Positions 1-8,733 of a stretch of 64,000 bases of DNA are shown here, in pieces. The translations under genes and the position numbers were made by a program. The notes below the pieces were generated by a model. That model saw only the letters and a program-made list of their open reading frames with translations. It was not told the DNA's origin and searched no databases. The DNA is taken from assembly GCF_900187385.1 (NCBI RefSeq), contig NZ_FYEY01000001.1:7918165-7982164 (forward strand), read 5' to 3'. Origin of the DNA: Streptomyces sp. 2114.4. Lineage in GTDB: Bacteria > Actinomycetota > Actinomycetes > Streptomycetales > Streptomycetaceae. How positions within the stretch are numbered: the stretch's first letter is position 1; each line of letters begins with the position of its first letter.

Positions 1-41
1 GTGGCAGCTGATGCCTACCGAGCGACGCCTGGGGAGCGATA

Positions 42-155
42 TCACCAGGGCGAACGATGCCGGTGATCCCGCCACCGTCCACAACGCCGGTTTTTGACCG
101 GCAGGAACGGCCGCAGCCGTTCCCACTCGGCATCTGTCAGATCACCTCGCCCCAT
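42..155 (-). pseudogene. IS5-family transposase, N-terminal fragment
   Basis: The reverse strand encodes 37 residues starting MGRGDLTDAEWERLRPFLP, the usual N-terminus of Streptomyces IS5-group (DUF4096) transposases, then runs out of homology at HRHRSPW and a stop. The rest of the transposase is absent, so this is a dead remnant. No terminal inverted repeat is visible near the window edge. Confidence 0.75.
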
Positions 156-221
156 GTCGGCGACGACGAGCCCACCGGCCGGCAGGCACGTGATCTGCCG
201 AACAGGCCCCAGCGTGCGGGC

Positions 222-1685
222 CTACTTCGCCGGGTTCGTCAGCTCCGCGCCGAAGCGGCCCTTCGTCGCCGGGGAACCCAGGTCACTCGGGTCGATGAGT
301 GACGAGCCCTTGGCGCTCAGTCCGTCAGTGCCCGCGTACAGCAGGGCCGCCGCGCCGACGCCCTCGGTGCGGTTCGGTATGCCCACGGCCAGGTCCGCCT
401 TGCCGTCACCGTTGTAATCGGCCGGCGAGACGGACGTACCGAACTTGTCGTTGCCCTCCATGGAGCCAGGGACGCCCTCGGTGTCGAGCGAGAAGGTCTG
501 CGACCCCTTGTCGGTCAACCAGTTCTCGGTGCCCTTGAGCACGTTGATGGCACCGGCGTTGTTGTAGCCCCCGGGCGCCTCGGCGCCGGTGTTGCTGATC
601 ACCAGGTCGTCGTGGCCGTCGCCGTCGAAGTCGGCGAGCCGGATAGCCTCGCCCTCCTGCGCCTTGCCCTTCCAGTCCACCGGCTTGTCGGAGTCGAGCC
701 CGTCGGTGGTGCCGGGGTAGGTGCGCAGCTTCTGCTCTTGCGGACCGTCCGAGAAGCCGGTGTCCGTGACGACGTCCTCCTTCCCGTCGCCGTTGATGTC
801 GCCGACCACAGGGCGGTACTGCGCGAACGGCAGTGGGATGCCCTTGCCCAGCGGCGTCTTCTTCAGGCCCCCGGATGAGCCGGGCAGCACGCCGAGCGTG
901 CCCTCGTCGGAGGGCGAGTCCTGGGAGGCGACAGTGACGAGATCGGTGTAGCCGTCCCCGTTGATGTCGCCGGAGGCCAGGTGTTCGACGCTGACGCCGC
1001 CGCCGGGCGGGGTGACGCTGGTCATCTTCGGGGTCGCGGTCTGCCGCAGGTTCTTCGCGCCCTTGACGAGCTGCACCTTCGTGCCGTCGGAGATGGCGAG
1101 GTCGCTGAGGCCGTCCTTGTTGTGGTCGCCCACGGCTATCTGGTCGCCGAAGTGCGCGTTGGCGGCGACCTTCGGCGCGTGGAAGGCGATGGCGTCGCGG
1201 GACAAGCCGCTCTTGGAGCCGAAGACGATCGTAACGGAACCGGCCTGCGTGGTGCTGCCGATGGCCTCGTTGTTCGCGGCGACGACCAGGTCGGCGTAAC
1301 CGTCCCCGTCCACGTCGCCACGCACCACGGTCGACCCGAAGCCGTCCTTGGCCTCCGGGGTGCCGGGCACGCCCGCGCTGGCCTGCGTCAGCGTGCTGTG
1401 CCGCTTGGTGTCGACGCCACCCTTGGCGCCGTAGGTCACGGCCACGTAGCCCGCCTTGGACTTCCCGGAGACGCTGCCCTCGGGCGCTCCCACGCCGAGG
1501 TCCGCGTAGCCGTCGCCGTCGAGGTCGCCCTGGGTGATCTTGCTCCGCTTGGCGGCACTCGTGGAGGGCTGGTCCTGGCCCCGCCCGTTGCCGTCCGTCG
1601 GTGCTGCCATGGCGCCGCCGGCCGCGGCCGCGACCACGGCGGCTCCCAGAGCGCCTGCCACCATGCTCCTGGTTCGGTTGCGCAC
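222..1685 (-). CDS. Secreted FG-GAP/VCBS repeat protein
   Basis: About 487 residues. A signal peptide (RNRTR, then an Ala/Gly/Val-rich core ending in an AMAA-type cleavage site) points to export. The mature part carries seven copies of a calcium-binding-like motif (GDLDGDGYADLGVG, GDVDGDGYADLVVA, GDINGDGYTDLVTV and relatives), the signature of FG-GAP repeats that fold into an integrin-alpha-like beta-propeller. Such proteins are common in Streptomyces secretomes, and their ligands are generally unknown. GTG at 1685 is preferred as start because GGAGG lies 4-5 bases upstream; a GTG at 1706 lacks such a site. It is monocistronic in view; the 5' side (1686-2186) holds no gene I can support. Confidence 0.85.
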   Translation of the reverse strand: MRNRTRSMVAGALGAAVVAAAAGGAMAAPTDGNGRGQDQPSTSAAKRSKITQGDLDGDGYADLGVGAPEGSVSGKSKAGYVAVTYGAKGGVDTKRHSTLTQASAGVPGTPEAKDGFGSTVVRGDVDGDGYADLVVAANNEAIGSTTQAGSVTIVFGSKSGLSRDAIAFHAPKVAANAHFGDQIAVGDHNKDGLSDLAISDGTKVQLVKGAKNLRQTATPKMTSVTPPGGGVSVEHLASGDINGDGYTDLVTVASQDSPSDEGTLGVLPGSSGGLKKTPLGKGIPLPFAQYRPVVGDINGDGKEDVVTDTGFSDGPQEQKLRTYPGTTDGLDSDKPVDWKGKAQEGEAIRLADFDGDGHDDLVISNTGAEAPGGYNNAGAINVLKGTENWLTDKGSQTFSLDTEGVPGSMEGNDKFGTSVSPADYNGDGKADLAVGIPNRTEGVGAAALLYAGTDGLSAKGSSLIDPSDLGSPATKGRFGAELTNPAK

Positions 1686-2186
1686 AAATCCTCCAACGGG
1701 TAACACATCGGTCGCCCCTCGGATCCGTCCCCCTGACTTGTGTGCCCGGTGGGACGGAAGGGGTTGCAGATATAGACGGAAACAAAAGCGGGACGGTTGC
1801 AGAATGAACAGAAAATAACTCGGTCCAACACAATCGCGCAGTGCACGGCAACTCCGTTCCGGGCGCAGCAGTTGGCGCCTACCGTCCGTCCCTCGATGTA
1901 CTCATCCATGCGCGCAGCGAGTGGTCGACCAGCGTTCCGTTGATACTCAACCGCCTGACCCGGTGACCGCTCTTTGGTACACGCGGTACGAGTCGTGCCC
2001 ACTCATCGTTCGTCTGACCGCCCCGCCCCGCCCTGCCTCACGAACAGGACAGAGCCCGGGGCAAAACGGTCACATGATCCGCCGGGCAGAACCTAGGAGC
2101 TTTCCCCTACGCACCAGGCGCTCACCAGTTCCGTCCGGCGGGGCCGGAGCGGGTACTGAGCGCCCTGCGAGCGGGGTTTGAGCGGG

Positions 2187-2330
2187 TCAGGCGGCGCTGT
2201 CCTCGACGCTGAGGGCGTCTTCGAGAGCGGGGCGGTAACCCTTCGCATTCTTCAGGTTGTCGACTGCGCCGATGCTGACGACGTTTCCGCAGCCGGCTTT
2301 GCGCAGCAGTGTGCCCTCGAACCGGCACAT
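2187..2330 (-). CDS. Small ORF, possible gene remnant
   Basis: A 47-residue reverse-strand ORF (MCRFEGTLLRKAG, then a short acidic C-terminus ending VEDSAA). Base composition fits coding DNA, but I recognise no family and see no clear ribosome binding site. It could be the C-terminal stub of a longer lost gene. Confidence 0.3.
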   Translation of the reverse strand: MCRFEGTLLRKAGCGNVVSIGAVDNLKNAKGYRPALEDALSVEDSAA

Positions 2331-2357
2331 CAGCGCACGGCGAGATCACCATCCGCC

Positions 2358-2484
2358 GCTCGAAGAAGACCGCCCCCTCCGCCCGCACCCCGCTGCCCCG
2401 GATGAACCGCCGGCCGGCAAGGCGCTCGCGCCGGGCCTGGGGCTGGTGGACCGGATGCGTGACTACCTCACCGGCCGCCGCCCA
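2358..2484 (+). pseudogene. Degenerate copy of hemerythrin-protein C-terminus
   Basis: The segment encodes ALAPGLGLVDRMRDYLTGRR, nearly identical to the last 20 residues of the hemerythrin-domain protein ending at 3353 (LLAPGLGLVDRVRDYVTGRG). An upstream KKTAPS stretch matches that protein's linker but in another frame. It is the tail of a duplicated, deleted paralogue. Confidence 0.6.
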
Positions 2485-2795
2485 CCTGAGCGCGGGGTGC
2501 CACTGGCCGGGTGCCGCGTCGGCCGTTGGCGTCGACCCTGTGCCGCCGGCCGCCCTGAATCGGGAGGCGGATACAGGGCCGCCGGCCGGTGAGAGACCGG
2601 CCGGGACGAGGGGCACAGCGCGCACCGCACCCGCCATGATCCTCCCGCCTCCCGGGCCGAAGGCGCGCGTGCCACGCCCAGCGCTCGGCAAGCGGGGCAA
2701 TTTGGCGCGCATCGGTGTGGTGTTTCGCCGGTCCGGGAACCGGTGTTGCGACGTCAGCCGGAGCGGCCGGCTGCCGACGTGAGAGGCGGTGTGCC

Positions 2796-3353
2796 GTGGG
2801 GCATGGCGGCGATGTGATTGCGGAGCTGACGACCGATCACCGTGAGGTCGAGGAGCTCTTCGAGCAGTTCCAAGACTCTCCCCCCGGAGGCGAGGACCGC
2901 AAACGGCTGGTGGATGCGCTGACGATCGAGCTGGTGCGGCACTCCGTCGCCGAGGAGCAGTACCTCTACCCCGCGGTGCGCGAGCACCTGGAGGACGGCG
3001 AAGCGCTGGCGGACAAGGAACTGGCCGATCACGCCCGGGTCGAACAGCTCCTCAACGACCTCCAGCAGCGCGAAGCCGATGATCTCGACTTCGACCGGCT
3101 GGTGGTGAAGCTGCGCACCGAGGTGAGAGCCCACGTCGACGACGAAGAGAACCACCTCTTCACCCGTCTGCGCGAAGGCGTGCACCCCTATGTCCTGGAG
3201 GAGCTGGGCAACAAGGTCCGCCAGGCGAAGAAGAGCGCTCCCACCCGCCCCCATCCTGGTGCGCCGAGCACACCGCCTGCCAACAAGCTGCTGGCGCCCG
3301 GGCTGGGCCTGGTGGACCGAGTGCGTGACTACGTCACCGGCCGCGGCCGGTGA
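2796..3353 (+). CDS. Hemerythrin HHE cation-binding domain protein
   Basis: 185 residues. The N-terminal two thirds is a four-helix HHE domain with the expected metal ligands in order: TTDHREVEELFEQF (first His), RHSVAEEQYLYP (His plus Glu), DHARVEQLL (His) and VDDEENHLF (Glu/His). A proline-rich linker follows and then a short conserved tail. Proteins of this family bind a di-iron centre and are linked to oxygen or nitric-oxide responses; the specific role here is unknown. GTG at 2796 is chosen because GAGAGGCGG lies just upstream and the HHE domain begins right after it. A broken copy of the C-terminus lies about 0.3 kb upstream. Confidence 0.85.
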   Translation: MGHGGDVIAELTTDHREVEELFEQFQDSPPGGEDRKRLVDALTIELVRHSVAEEQYLYPAVREHLEDGEALADKELADHARVEQLLNDLQQREADDLDFDRLVVKLRTEVRAHVDDEENHLFTRLREGVHPYVLEELGNKVRQAKKSAPTRPHPGAPSTPPANKLLAPGLGLVDRVRDYVTGRGR

Positions 3354-3575
3354 CCCACCACCGGCAGCCTCCCGTAACCGGCGCCCGCGCTACGAACTGT
3401 GCGGCGGACGGGTACGTTCACTCATCACGATCAGCTGCAGGTTCATATGGTCTGGCTGCGCGCTCACCCTCGCGGTCCTCGCCCGCAGGGTCGCAGCATC
3501 CAGCGAAAACAGTTCCCCGTCCCCTGTCGCCAGGCCCGCCCCCGCGCTCGGCTTCGGGTGAAGGGATGGGCAGCC

Positions 3576-3901
3576 ATGCCCGCATGATCCAGCAAGAAGC
3601 GTGAGCGGCAGTACGCGCACGTCAAGGAACAGGCCGAGGAGCGCGACACGAGCGAGAACCGGCCAAGGAGATCGCCGCCCGCACCGTGAACAAGGAACGC
3701 GCGCGCTTTGGCGAGGCGATGTCCGCCGGCAAGACCTCCACACGCGACCCGAAGTCCGCATCGCTGCGGGGCGGGGAACGCTCGCACAAGGGACCGGGCG
3801 GACCGGCCCGCGACCAGCTCTACGAAGAGGCCAAGAAGAAGAACATCGAGGGCCGCTCCCCTATGAACAAGGAGCAGCTACGACGCGCCGTCGGCCGCTG
3901 A
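3576..3901 (+). pseudogene. Plasmid-stabilisation-like small basic protein, disrupted
   Basis: Reading through the damage gives a small basic protein: MPA-stop-SSKKRERQYAHVKEQAEERD, then in another frame AKEIAARTVNKERAR and a C-terminal DQLYEEAKKKNIEGRSPMN, which resembles a Rho-N/SAP-like fold. This matches the family annotated in Streptomyces as plasmid stabilization protein. Codon 4 is TGA (3585-3587) and one base is missing near 3660, so the gene is broken twice. The start has a good ribosome site (AAGGGATGG). An intact 71-residue ORF from 3686 covers only the C-terminal part. Confidence 0.7.
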
Positions 3902-3994
3902 CCCCCAGAACCCGATCTGCGGCGGCGGCGCGGGCCGCGAGGCTGCGGAGGAGGCCGCGGACGAATCGGTGGGGGTCATCCAGGCCGACGGCGG

Positions 3995-4052
3995 TCAGGT
4001 TGTTGGAGCCGTCGGCCGGCAAGTCAGGTTGTTGGAGCCGTCGGCCGGCAAG
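3995..4052. repeat. Perfect 29-bp tandem duplication
   Basis: Two adjacent identical 29-bp units (3995-4023 and 4024-4052) that begin TCAGGTTGTTGG and end CGGCCGGCAAG. They lie in noncoding DNA between the broken plasmid-stabilisation-like gene and the HAF gene. Confidence 0.9.
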
Positions 4053-4224
4053 TACGGGACGGCAGCACGCAGGGTGAGGGTGAGGGTGACGAGGGCTGCC
4101 CGCTGCGGAGTGACGGGCAGCCCGGCGGCTCTTTGGGCCGACTCCCACCCCGCGAAGCCGGAGGCCCTTGCGATGCACCGCATTTGACGCCGGTACTGGT
4201 CCACCAGGAGTTGCGAGACAGCAC

Positions 4225-5342
4225 TCAACCCAGGGCGCATGTCCAGATCACGGGGTGCGGGGTGCCTGCGCCGTCGTAGGGGTCGCCGTCGTAGGCCCAG
4301 CCCCCCGCCCTGGCACCGTCGTTGACGGCCTCGGCGCCGGCCGGGCCGTCGGGGCGAGGCTGGGGAGAGCTCGAAGAGGGCCGGAGCCCGGCCAGATCTG
4401 GGCCTGGTCGATGGGGGTGATCGGCGGGATGCCGTACGGGAACATCGCGGTGCCAACGGCCACGCCGCTGCTGGGGCTGATGTCGTTGAGCCAGCCCTTG
4501 CCCTCGTGAGCGGGCAGCCCCGGTATCTGGACGCCGTCCTTGGTGTAGGGGGCGTCCCAGTAGGTCTCGGCAGCCAGGTCCTGGTGGTCGTATGTGCGCT
4601 CACCGACGACGCGTCCGTGGTTGTCGATGGCGGACGGGTACCAGTCGGTGTCGGTGTTGATCTCGACGGGCTTGAGCTGCCGTCCCGGACCGGTGGTCCC
4701 ACCGGGCCAGACCAGCCCGACGCTGCCGCTCACCTCGCTCACGCCGTCCCAGTACCAGGAGTAGCCGATCACCGTTCCACGGGAGTTGATACCGCGTACG
4801 CGTACCCGGGTGTGCCCGGGTGTGACGGTGAGGGTCCGGGTGAGGGTGGCGCCGGTCCAGAGATAGGCGGCGTCCGAACTGTCGTTGCCGCCCGCGACGG
4901 TCCCACGGTCGTTGACGTCGGCGGCATAGGTGCCGCCGGGGAGAATGCGTACCGCTGAGGCACCGACCCGGTAGCTGAAGGCGGCGGCGCCCACCGGGCC
5001 CTGGATGCTGCCCACCATGAGACCGCGGTGGTTGACGGCGGCGACCGAGCCGCGGTCGTACCCGGACGGGAGCGGGACACGGTGCACAGTGCTTCCCGTC
5101 CAGTAGGCGGGCAGCCCGGCGGACTGGCCGACGGACAAGCCGCCGGCGCCGAAGTCGTTGACACTCTCGCTGCCCCAGGACCCGGCGCCGGCGCCCGGCA
5201 GCCGGTCGAGGACATGAACGGCAGGCGTGCAGCGGGAGGCCGGGCCAGGGTCTTCCGCAGCGGCCGCAGGAAGTGCTGTGGTCAGCAGCGCTCCCAGGGT
5301 GAGTGCCGTGGCGGCCATGGCTCTGCTACTGCCTGGTCTCAT
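4225..5342 (-). pseudogene. Secreted HAF-repeat protein, frameshifted near C-terminus
   Basis: Starts MRPGSSRAMAATAL with a classic signal peptide ending LPAAAAED. The body carries repeated D(V/I)N-(D/N/H)RG-x-VVG motifs (AAVNHRGLMVG, ADVNDRGTVAGG, RGINSRGTVIG, AIDNHGRVVGE), the hallmark of HAF-type extracellular repeats. The frame is lost near 4350: read straight through it becomes Pro/Thr-rich and stops at 4248, but a one-base shift restores AEAVNDGARAGGWAYDGD and a normal ending PVIWTCALG with stop at 4225. Either a natural frameshift or a sequencing error; function unknown. Confidence 0.7.
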
Positions 5343-6082
5343 GGAGGAGCCCCCTTCGTCGCGACGGGTTCGGCCCCGCCGGCCGCTCATCATCGACTGC
5401 CGGCCCCGGTGGACGGGGATGTTCCACACGAAATGGCTTGATCGAGCCGAACACGGCGCTTTTCCGGTAAATGTGCAGGCATCAAGCGGTCTTGTGCCGA
5501 GCGATGGCTGGCTGCATTCAAGGCGGTGGCGAAAGTACACCAGGCCGCATACGGCATGAGTGCTGCCGCGGCGGTGGAATCCGTGTGTGCGGTGCGGTGG
5601 ATCAGCTGCACGTGGGTTCGGCTCGCCTTCCTCGTCTCGTGGCGGGGGAAGGACGTCGATACCGGTTCACCTTGGCCTGTGCGGAGAGCATGTGGCCTGC
5701 CCCTTGATACTGGTGGGCTCACGTATGCGACTGTCGTCAATGCGCCATGGAACCCACCTTCTTAATGACCGTGTGTGGTCGCCGGAGGCGGGCCGGCTCC
5801 GGGTTCCATCGGACTCGGATACGAAGCGGGAGGTGAGGACGCGGTGGCAGACAGGGGGCGAGAGAGGCAACCCTCCAGAGCCTGCCTGCGGATTGCTGCG
5901 GTGAGGTGGCTGGCGGTCTCGGGGGACGCCGAGACCGTCGATCAGCTTGAAGAGTGCGAAGGGATGCAGTGGCCGACCGGCCCGCCGACCGGGAAACGGC
6001 CAGGGCTCAAGAAAGCCCAGACCGAAAGGTCTCCGGCCTGAGCTTTCTGCGCTTACTGGAGGATGGATGGCCCTCCCGAGGG
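5343..6082. other. Gene-poor gap, no feature recognised
   Basis: About 740 bases between the HAF gene start and the truncated CDS ending at 6083. Short ORFs occur on both strands but none has coherent composition, a ribosome site or recognisable motifs. Promoter elements for the leftward HAF gene are presumably near 5343-5450, but I cannot place them. Confidence 0.4.
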
Positions 6083-6427
6083 TTACTTCACGTCGACGTA
6101 GTCCGCTGTGGAGGCGACCGCCGGAGTGGTGGACGTGCCTGCGAAGGAGTAGCGGAAGCAGCCGTCCGCCGTGGCCTTCGTCGTCGTCCTCAGGTTGCCC
6201 TCGCTGTCCGTCGTGATGGTCTTGAGGGTCTTGTAGGTGCTGGTTCCCTTCGTCTTGAACTGGAGCTTCACCGGCTGCTTGGTGTAGCCCCCGTACTTGT
6301 AGGTCTCCCAGTCAGCGCGGGTCAGGGCGCCTGCGACGGTGATCGTCTTGTCCTTCTTCACCGGTTCCGGCGAGGCGTTGACGCTCAGCCTGGAGTTGCG
6401 CAGGACCTTCGCCTTCGCGGCGGAATC
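6083..6427 (-). pseudogene. C-terminal remnant of a secreted Ig-like protein, cut by CRISPR array
   Basis: The reverse strand encodes KDKTITVAGALTRADWETY, YGGYTKQPVKLQFKTKG, TLKTITTDSEGNLRTTT and YSFAGTSTTPAVASTADYVD. This is the C-terminal beta-sandwich domain seen in Streptomyces secreted or calcium-binding-like proteins. Coding similarity ends exactly where the first CRISPR repeat begins (6428); upstream frames are just translated repeats. The N-terminal part and start are therefore lost and the gene is dead. Confidence 0.75.
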
Positions 6428-6644
6428 CGGCTCACCTCCGCCTCCGCGGAGCGCACGGGGGTGGAGCAGCCACCGCCCCCCGGCATGCACTAACGGCTCA
6501 CCTCCGCCTCCGCGGAGCGCACGCCGGCCTCGCCCCGGCGACCCGCAGCTCGGGCGGCTCACCTCCGCCTCCGCGGAGCGCACCCGCTCCGGTGTACCTG
6601 CGTGGCGTGGGTCGCAGGCTCACCTCCGCCTCCGCGGAGCGCAC
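6428..6644 (-). CRISPR. CRISPR array 1 (4 repeats)
   Basis: Four 29-nt repeats at 6428, 6494, 6555 and 6616. In crRNA sense (reverse strand) each begins GTGCGCTCCGC and ends GCGGAGGTGAG, a type I-E repeat with a CTCCGC/GCGGAG stem. Spacers are 32 nt except the first at 37 nt. The leader lies to the right (6645 onward), so transcription runs right to left. The GCGC variant at the 5' end is shared with the youngest repeats of array 12. Confidence 0.93.
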
Positions 6645-6768
6645 GCACCCGTCGCGACCTGCGCCGTTAGGAGCGTTTTGCCGATTCGTGATTCAAGGAA
6701 CGCCGGTCATGCACCCGCCTGAATCTACCGAGCCACACGGCTCCTCGCAGGCACTACCTGGCCAGGAT
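6645..6768 (-). promoter_or_regulatory. CRISPR leader copy 1
   Basis: Contains the conserved block found beside most arrays here: TCGCGACCTGCGCCGTTAGG, then TTTTGCCGATTCGTGATTCA and CGCCTGAATCTACCG (plus-strand sense). It sits at the right end of array 1 and should hold the promoter and the spacer-integration signal. Confidence 0.8.
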
Positions 6769-7866
6769 CAACTCACCTCCGCCTCCGGGCAGACCATGGC
6801 CGGCTCACCTCCGCCTGCGCGGAGAGCACCTCATCATGAAGGCGACGATCTCGGGGGTGGCCTGGTTCACCTCCGCCTGCGCGGAGAGCACCTGTCGCCG
6901 GCCTGTACGAGACGACAGCCCGCCGGCCCACCTCCGCCTGCGCGGAGAGCACTCAGCAGGCAGAAGGTGCGCACGCGGCGTCTCCGGCTCACCTCCGCCT
7001 GCGCGGAGAGCACCCCTCGGCACTCCCGGGTCGTACAGCGTTGAGCGGCCCACCTCCGCCTGCGCGGAGAGCACCACAGTACGGTCCGCCACGGCACTCA
7101 CCCCCGTGACTCACCTCCGCCTGCGCGGAGAGCACTCGACGACGTCGAGGGCCGGTACGACCAGGTCCTGACTCACCTCCGCCTGCGCGGAGAGCACCCG
7201 CCGGAGCCCAGGCTGATGCTGCAGTTGAGCGGCCCACCTCCGCCTGCGCGGAGAGCACTGCACGCGCGTCGGGTCCGGCAGATCCAGCAGCGGCCCACCT
7301 CCGCCTGCGCGGAGAGCACTCGGGGCGGTCCCAGGTCTTGTTCCACCCAGGCGGGCCACCTCCGCCTGCGCGGAGAGCACAGGGACCCCAGCACTACCGC
7401 GAGGCCGAGCGTCGGCTCACCTCCGCCTCCGCGGAGAGCACTGCAGCACGGAGATCAGGCCGGACCGCTGGCCCGGCTCACCTCCGCCTCCGAGGAGAGC
7501 ACGCCGGAATCACGCTGGTACAGCGGAACTACGCCGGCTCACCTCCGCCTCCGCGGAGAGCACCCGGCTCGGTGACCCTGCGCTCTCCGGGGAAGCGGCT
7601 CACCTCCGCCTCCGCGGAGAGCACGCCGCTGCCGTCCGACTGGGACGAGTGGGAAGAGGCTCACCTCCGCCTCCGCGGAGAGCACGCGGTCCGCCAGTAC
7701 ATGCGCGCCCTCGTCTACGGCTCACCTCCGCCTCCGCGGAGAGCACCGCTCAGCCGCTGCCAGCGAGGCCAGGACCGGGCTCACCTCCGCCTCCGCGGAG
7801 AGCACGGCGAATACGTCCGCTTCGGCTCCATGCTGACCGGCTCACCTCCGCCTCCGCGGAGAGCAC
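6768..7866 (-). CRISPR. CRISPR array 2 (18 repeats plus one degenerate)
   Basis: Eighteen 29-nt repeats from 6801 to 7866 with a period near 61, and one decayed repeat at 6768-6796 at the leader-distal end. The ten leader-distal repeats carry stem-loop GCAG; the eight leader-proximal repeats carry GGAG, so the repeat sequence switched once during growth of the array. Stems CTCCGC/GCGGAG are unchanged. Decayed repeats at the left and clean repeats at the right confirm that new spacers enter at the right, next to the leader at 7867. Confidence 0.95.
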
Positions 7867-7987
7867 CCTTCGCGACCTGCGCCGTTAGGAGCGTTTTGCC
7901 GATTCGTGATTCAAGGAACGCCGGTCATGCACCCGCCTGAATCTACCGGGCCACACGGCCCCTCGCAGGCAACTGCCTGGCCCGAAA
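7867..7987 (-). promoter_or_regulatory. CRISPR leader copy 2
   Basis: Cleanest copy of the shared leader: begins CCTTCGCGACCTGCGCCGTT directly after the last repeat of array 2 and continues through GATTCGTGATTCAAGGAACG and CACCCGCCTGAATCTACC. Its downstream half and the following two-repeat array are duplicated at 24568-24776. Confidence 0.85.
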
Positions 7988-8076
7988 CGACTCACTCCGT
8001 CTGCGTAGAGAGCGCCAGATGCAGCTCGGCGGACGGGCATCCCGCGGCGGTTCACCTCCGCTCGCGCGGAGAGCAG
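7988..8076 (-). CRISPR. CRISPR array 3 (2 repeats, no leader)
   Basis: A decayed repeat (7988-8016) and a good one (8048-8076) with stem-loop GCGA, separated by a spacer that occurs identically at 24717-24747. No leader follows; the array runs straight into a truncated gene at 8077, so its leader end was lost. Confidence 0.85.
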
Positions 8077-8384
8077 TACCGCAGCAGCGCCTTCAAACCG
8101 AGGAAGCCGAAGCCGAGGCCCGGCGGGCGTATGCCACTGAGCAGAACCGCCGCTGGCACAAGCACAATCCGAACGGAGCGGATGCCGTCGCCGCCGCAAC
8201 GAAGGCCGCCGACGCCGCCCGGGAGCGCACCGCGCAGTACCTGCTGGCCGAGCGCCTGGAGCAGCTGCGCGAGCAGGCCGCCGCCCGCACCGAGACGACT
8301 GCGGCCGTGCCGTGGAGGGGCTGGCTGCCCGACCTTGCTATACGCCCGCTGGACGGCGACACGGCCATGGCGGTGCACGCGTGA
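8077..8384 (+). pseudogene. Coiled-coil-like protein, N-terminus lost to CRISPR
   Basis: In-frame coding sequence (QQRLQTEEAEAEARRAYA, then AATKAADAARERTAQYLLAE and PWRGWLPDLAIRPLDGD) that starts abruptly at the end of CRISPR array 3 and has no start codon of its own. It is Ala/Glu/Arg rich and probably helical. The stop overlaps the GTG of the DciA-like pseudogene (8381), so the two were an operon. Family not recognised. Confidence 0.55.
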
Positions 8385-8649
8385 CCGGCGAGCTGAGCGG
8401 GGTCGACCTTGCGCGCCAGGCCCTGGTCGCCGTCCGGGAGGCGACAAGAAGAACGGCGCTACCCGCGCGGCGAAGCCGAAGCGGCGCACCGGCAGGGTCG
8501 TTCGACGGGACGGCCGCGAACCGCTTGGGCTCGGCACGGCGATCGGCATGGTGATGACCGAGCGCGGCTTGGTCGCCCCGGCCGCCTGCGGCAGCGTCCT
8601 CGCCCGGTTGGCGTATGCCTCCAGCGTGGCTCGTTCGGCACCGAGCTGA
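8381..8649 (+). pseudogene. DciA/DUF721-like protein, frameshifted and truncated
   Basis: Starts VTGELSGVDLARQALVAVRE, then after a one-base loss near 8444 continues KKNGATRAAKPKRRTGRVV and REPLGLGTAIGMVMTERGL. This order (short LSGVDLAR motif, basic linker, conserved GLGTAI/ERGL block) is that of DUF721/DciA-type proteins, which in many bacteria help load the replicative helicase and also occur on actinomycete plasmids. The C-terminal domain is missing. The start overlaps the stop of the upstream fragment. Confidence 0.6.
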
Positions 8650-8733
8650 TAGCCATCGGCCCTGGGGCCAAATCAGCGGATCGGCTGTGGAGTAAACCCC
8701 GGACTGGGACGATGAGTTGAGGTGAAGGGGGGC

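Noticed and set aside
6429..7940. Long ORFs encoding Pro/Arg/Ser-rich repetitive proteins
   Set aside because: They are translated CRISPR repeats (LTSASAES, SPPPPRRAP units); period 61 and spacer diversity show arrays, not genes.
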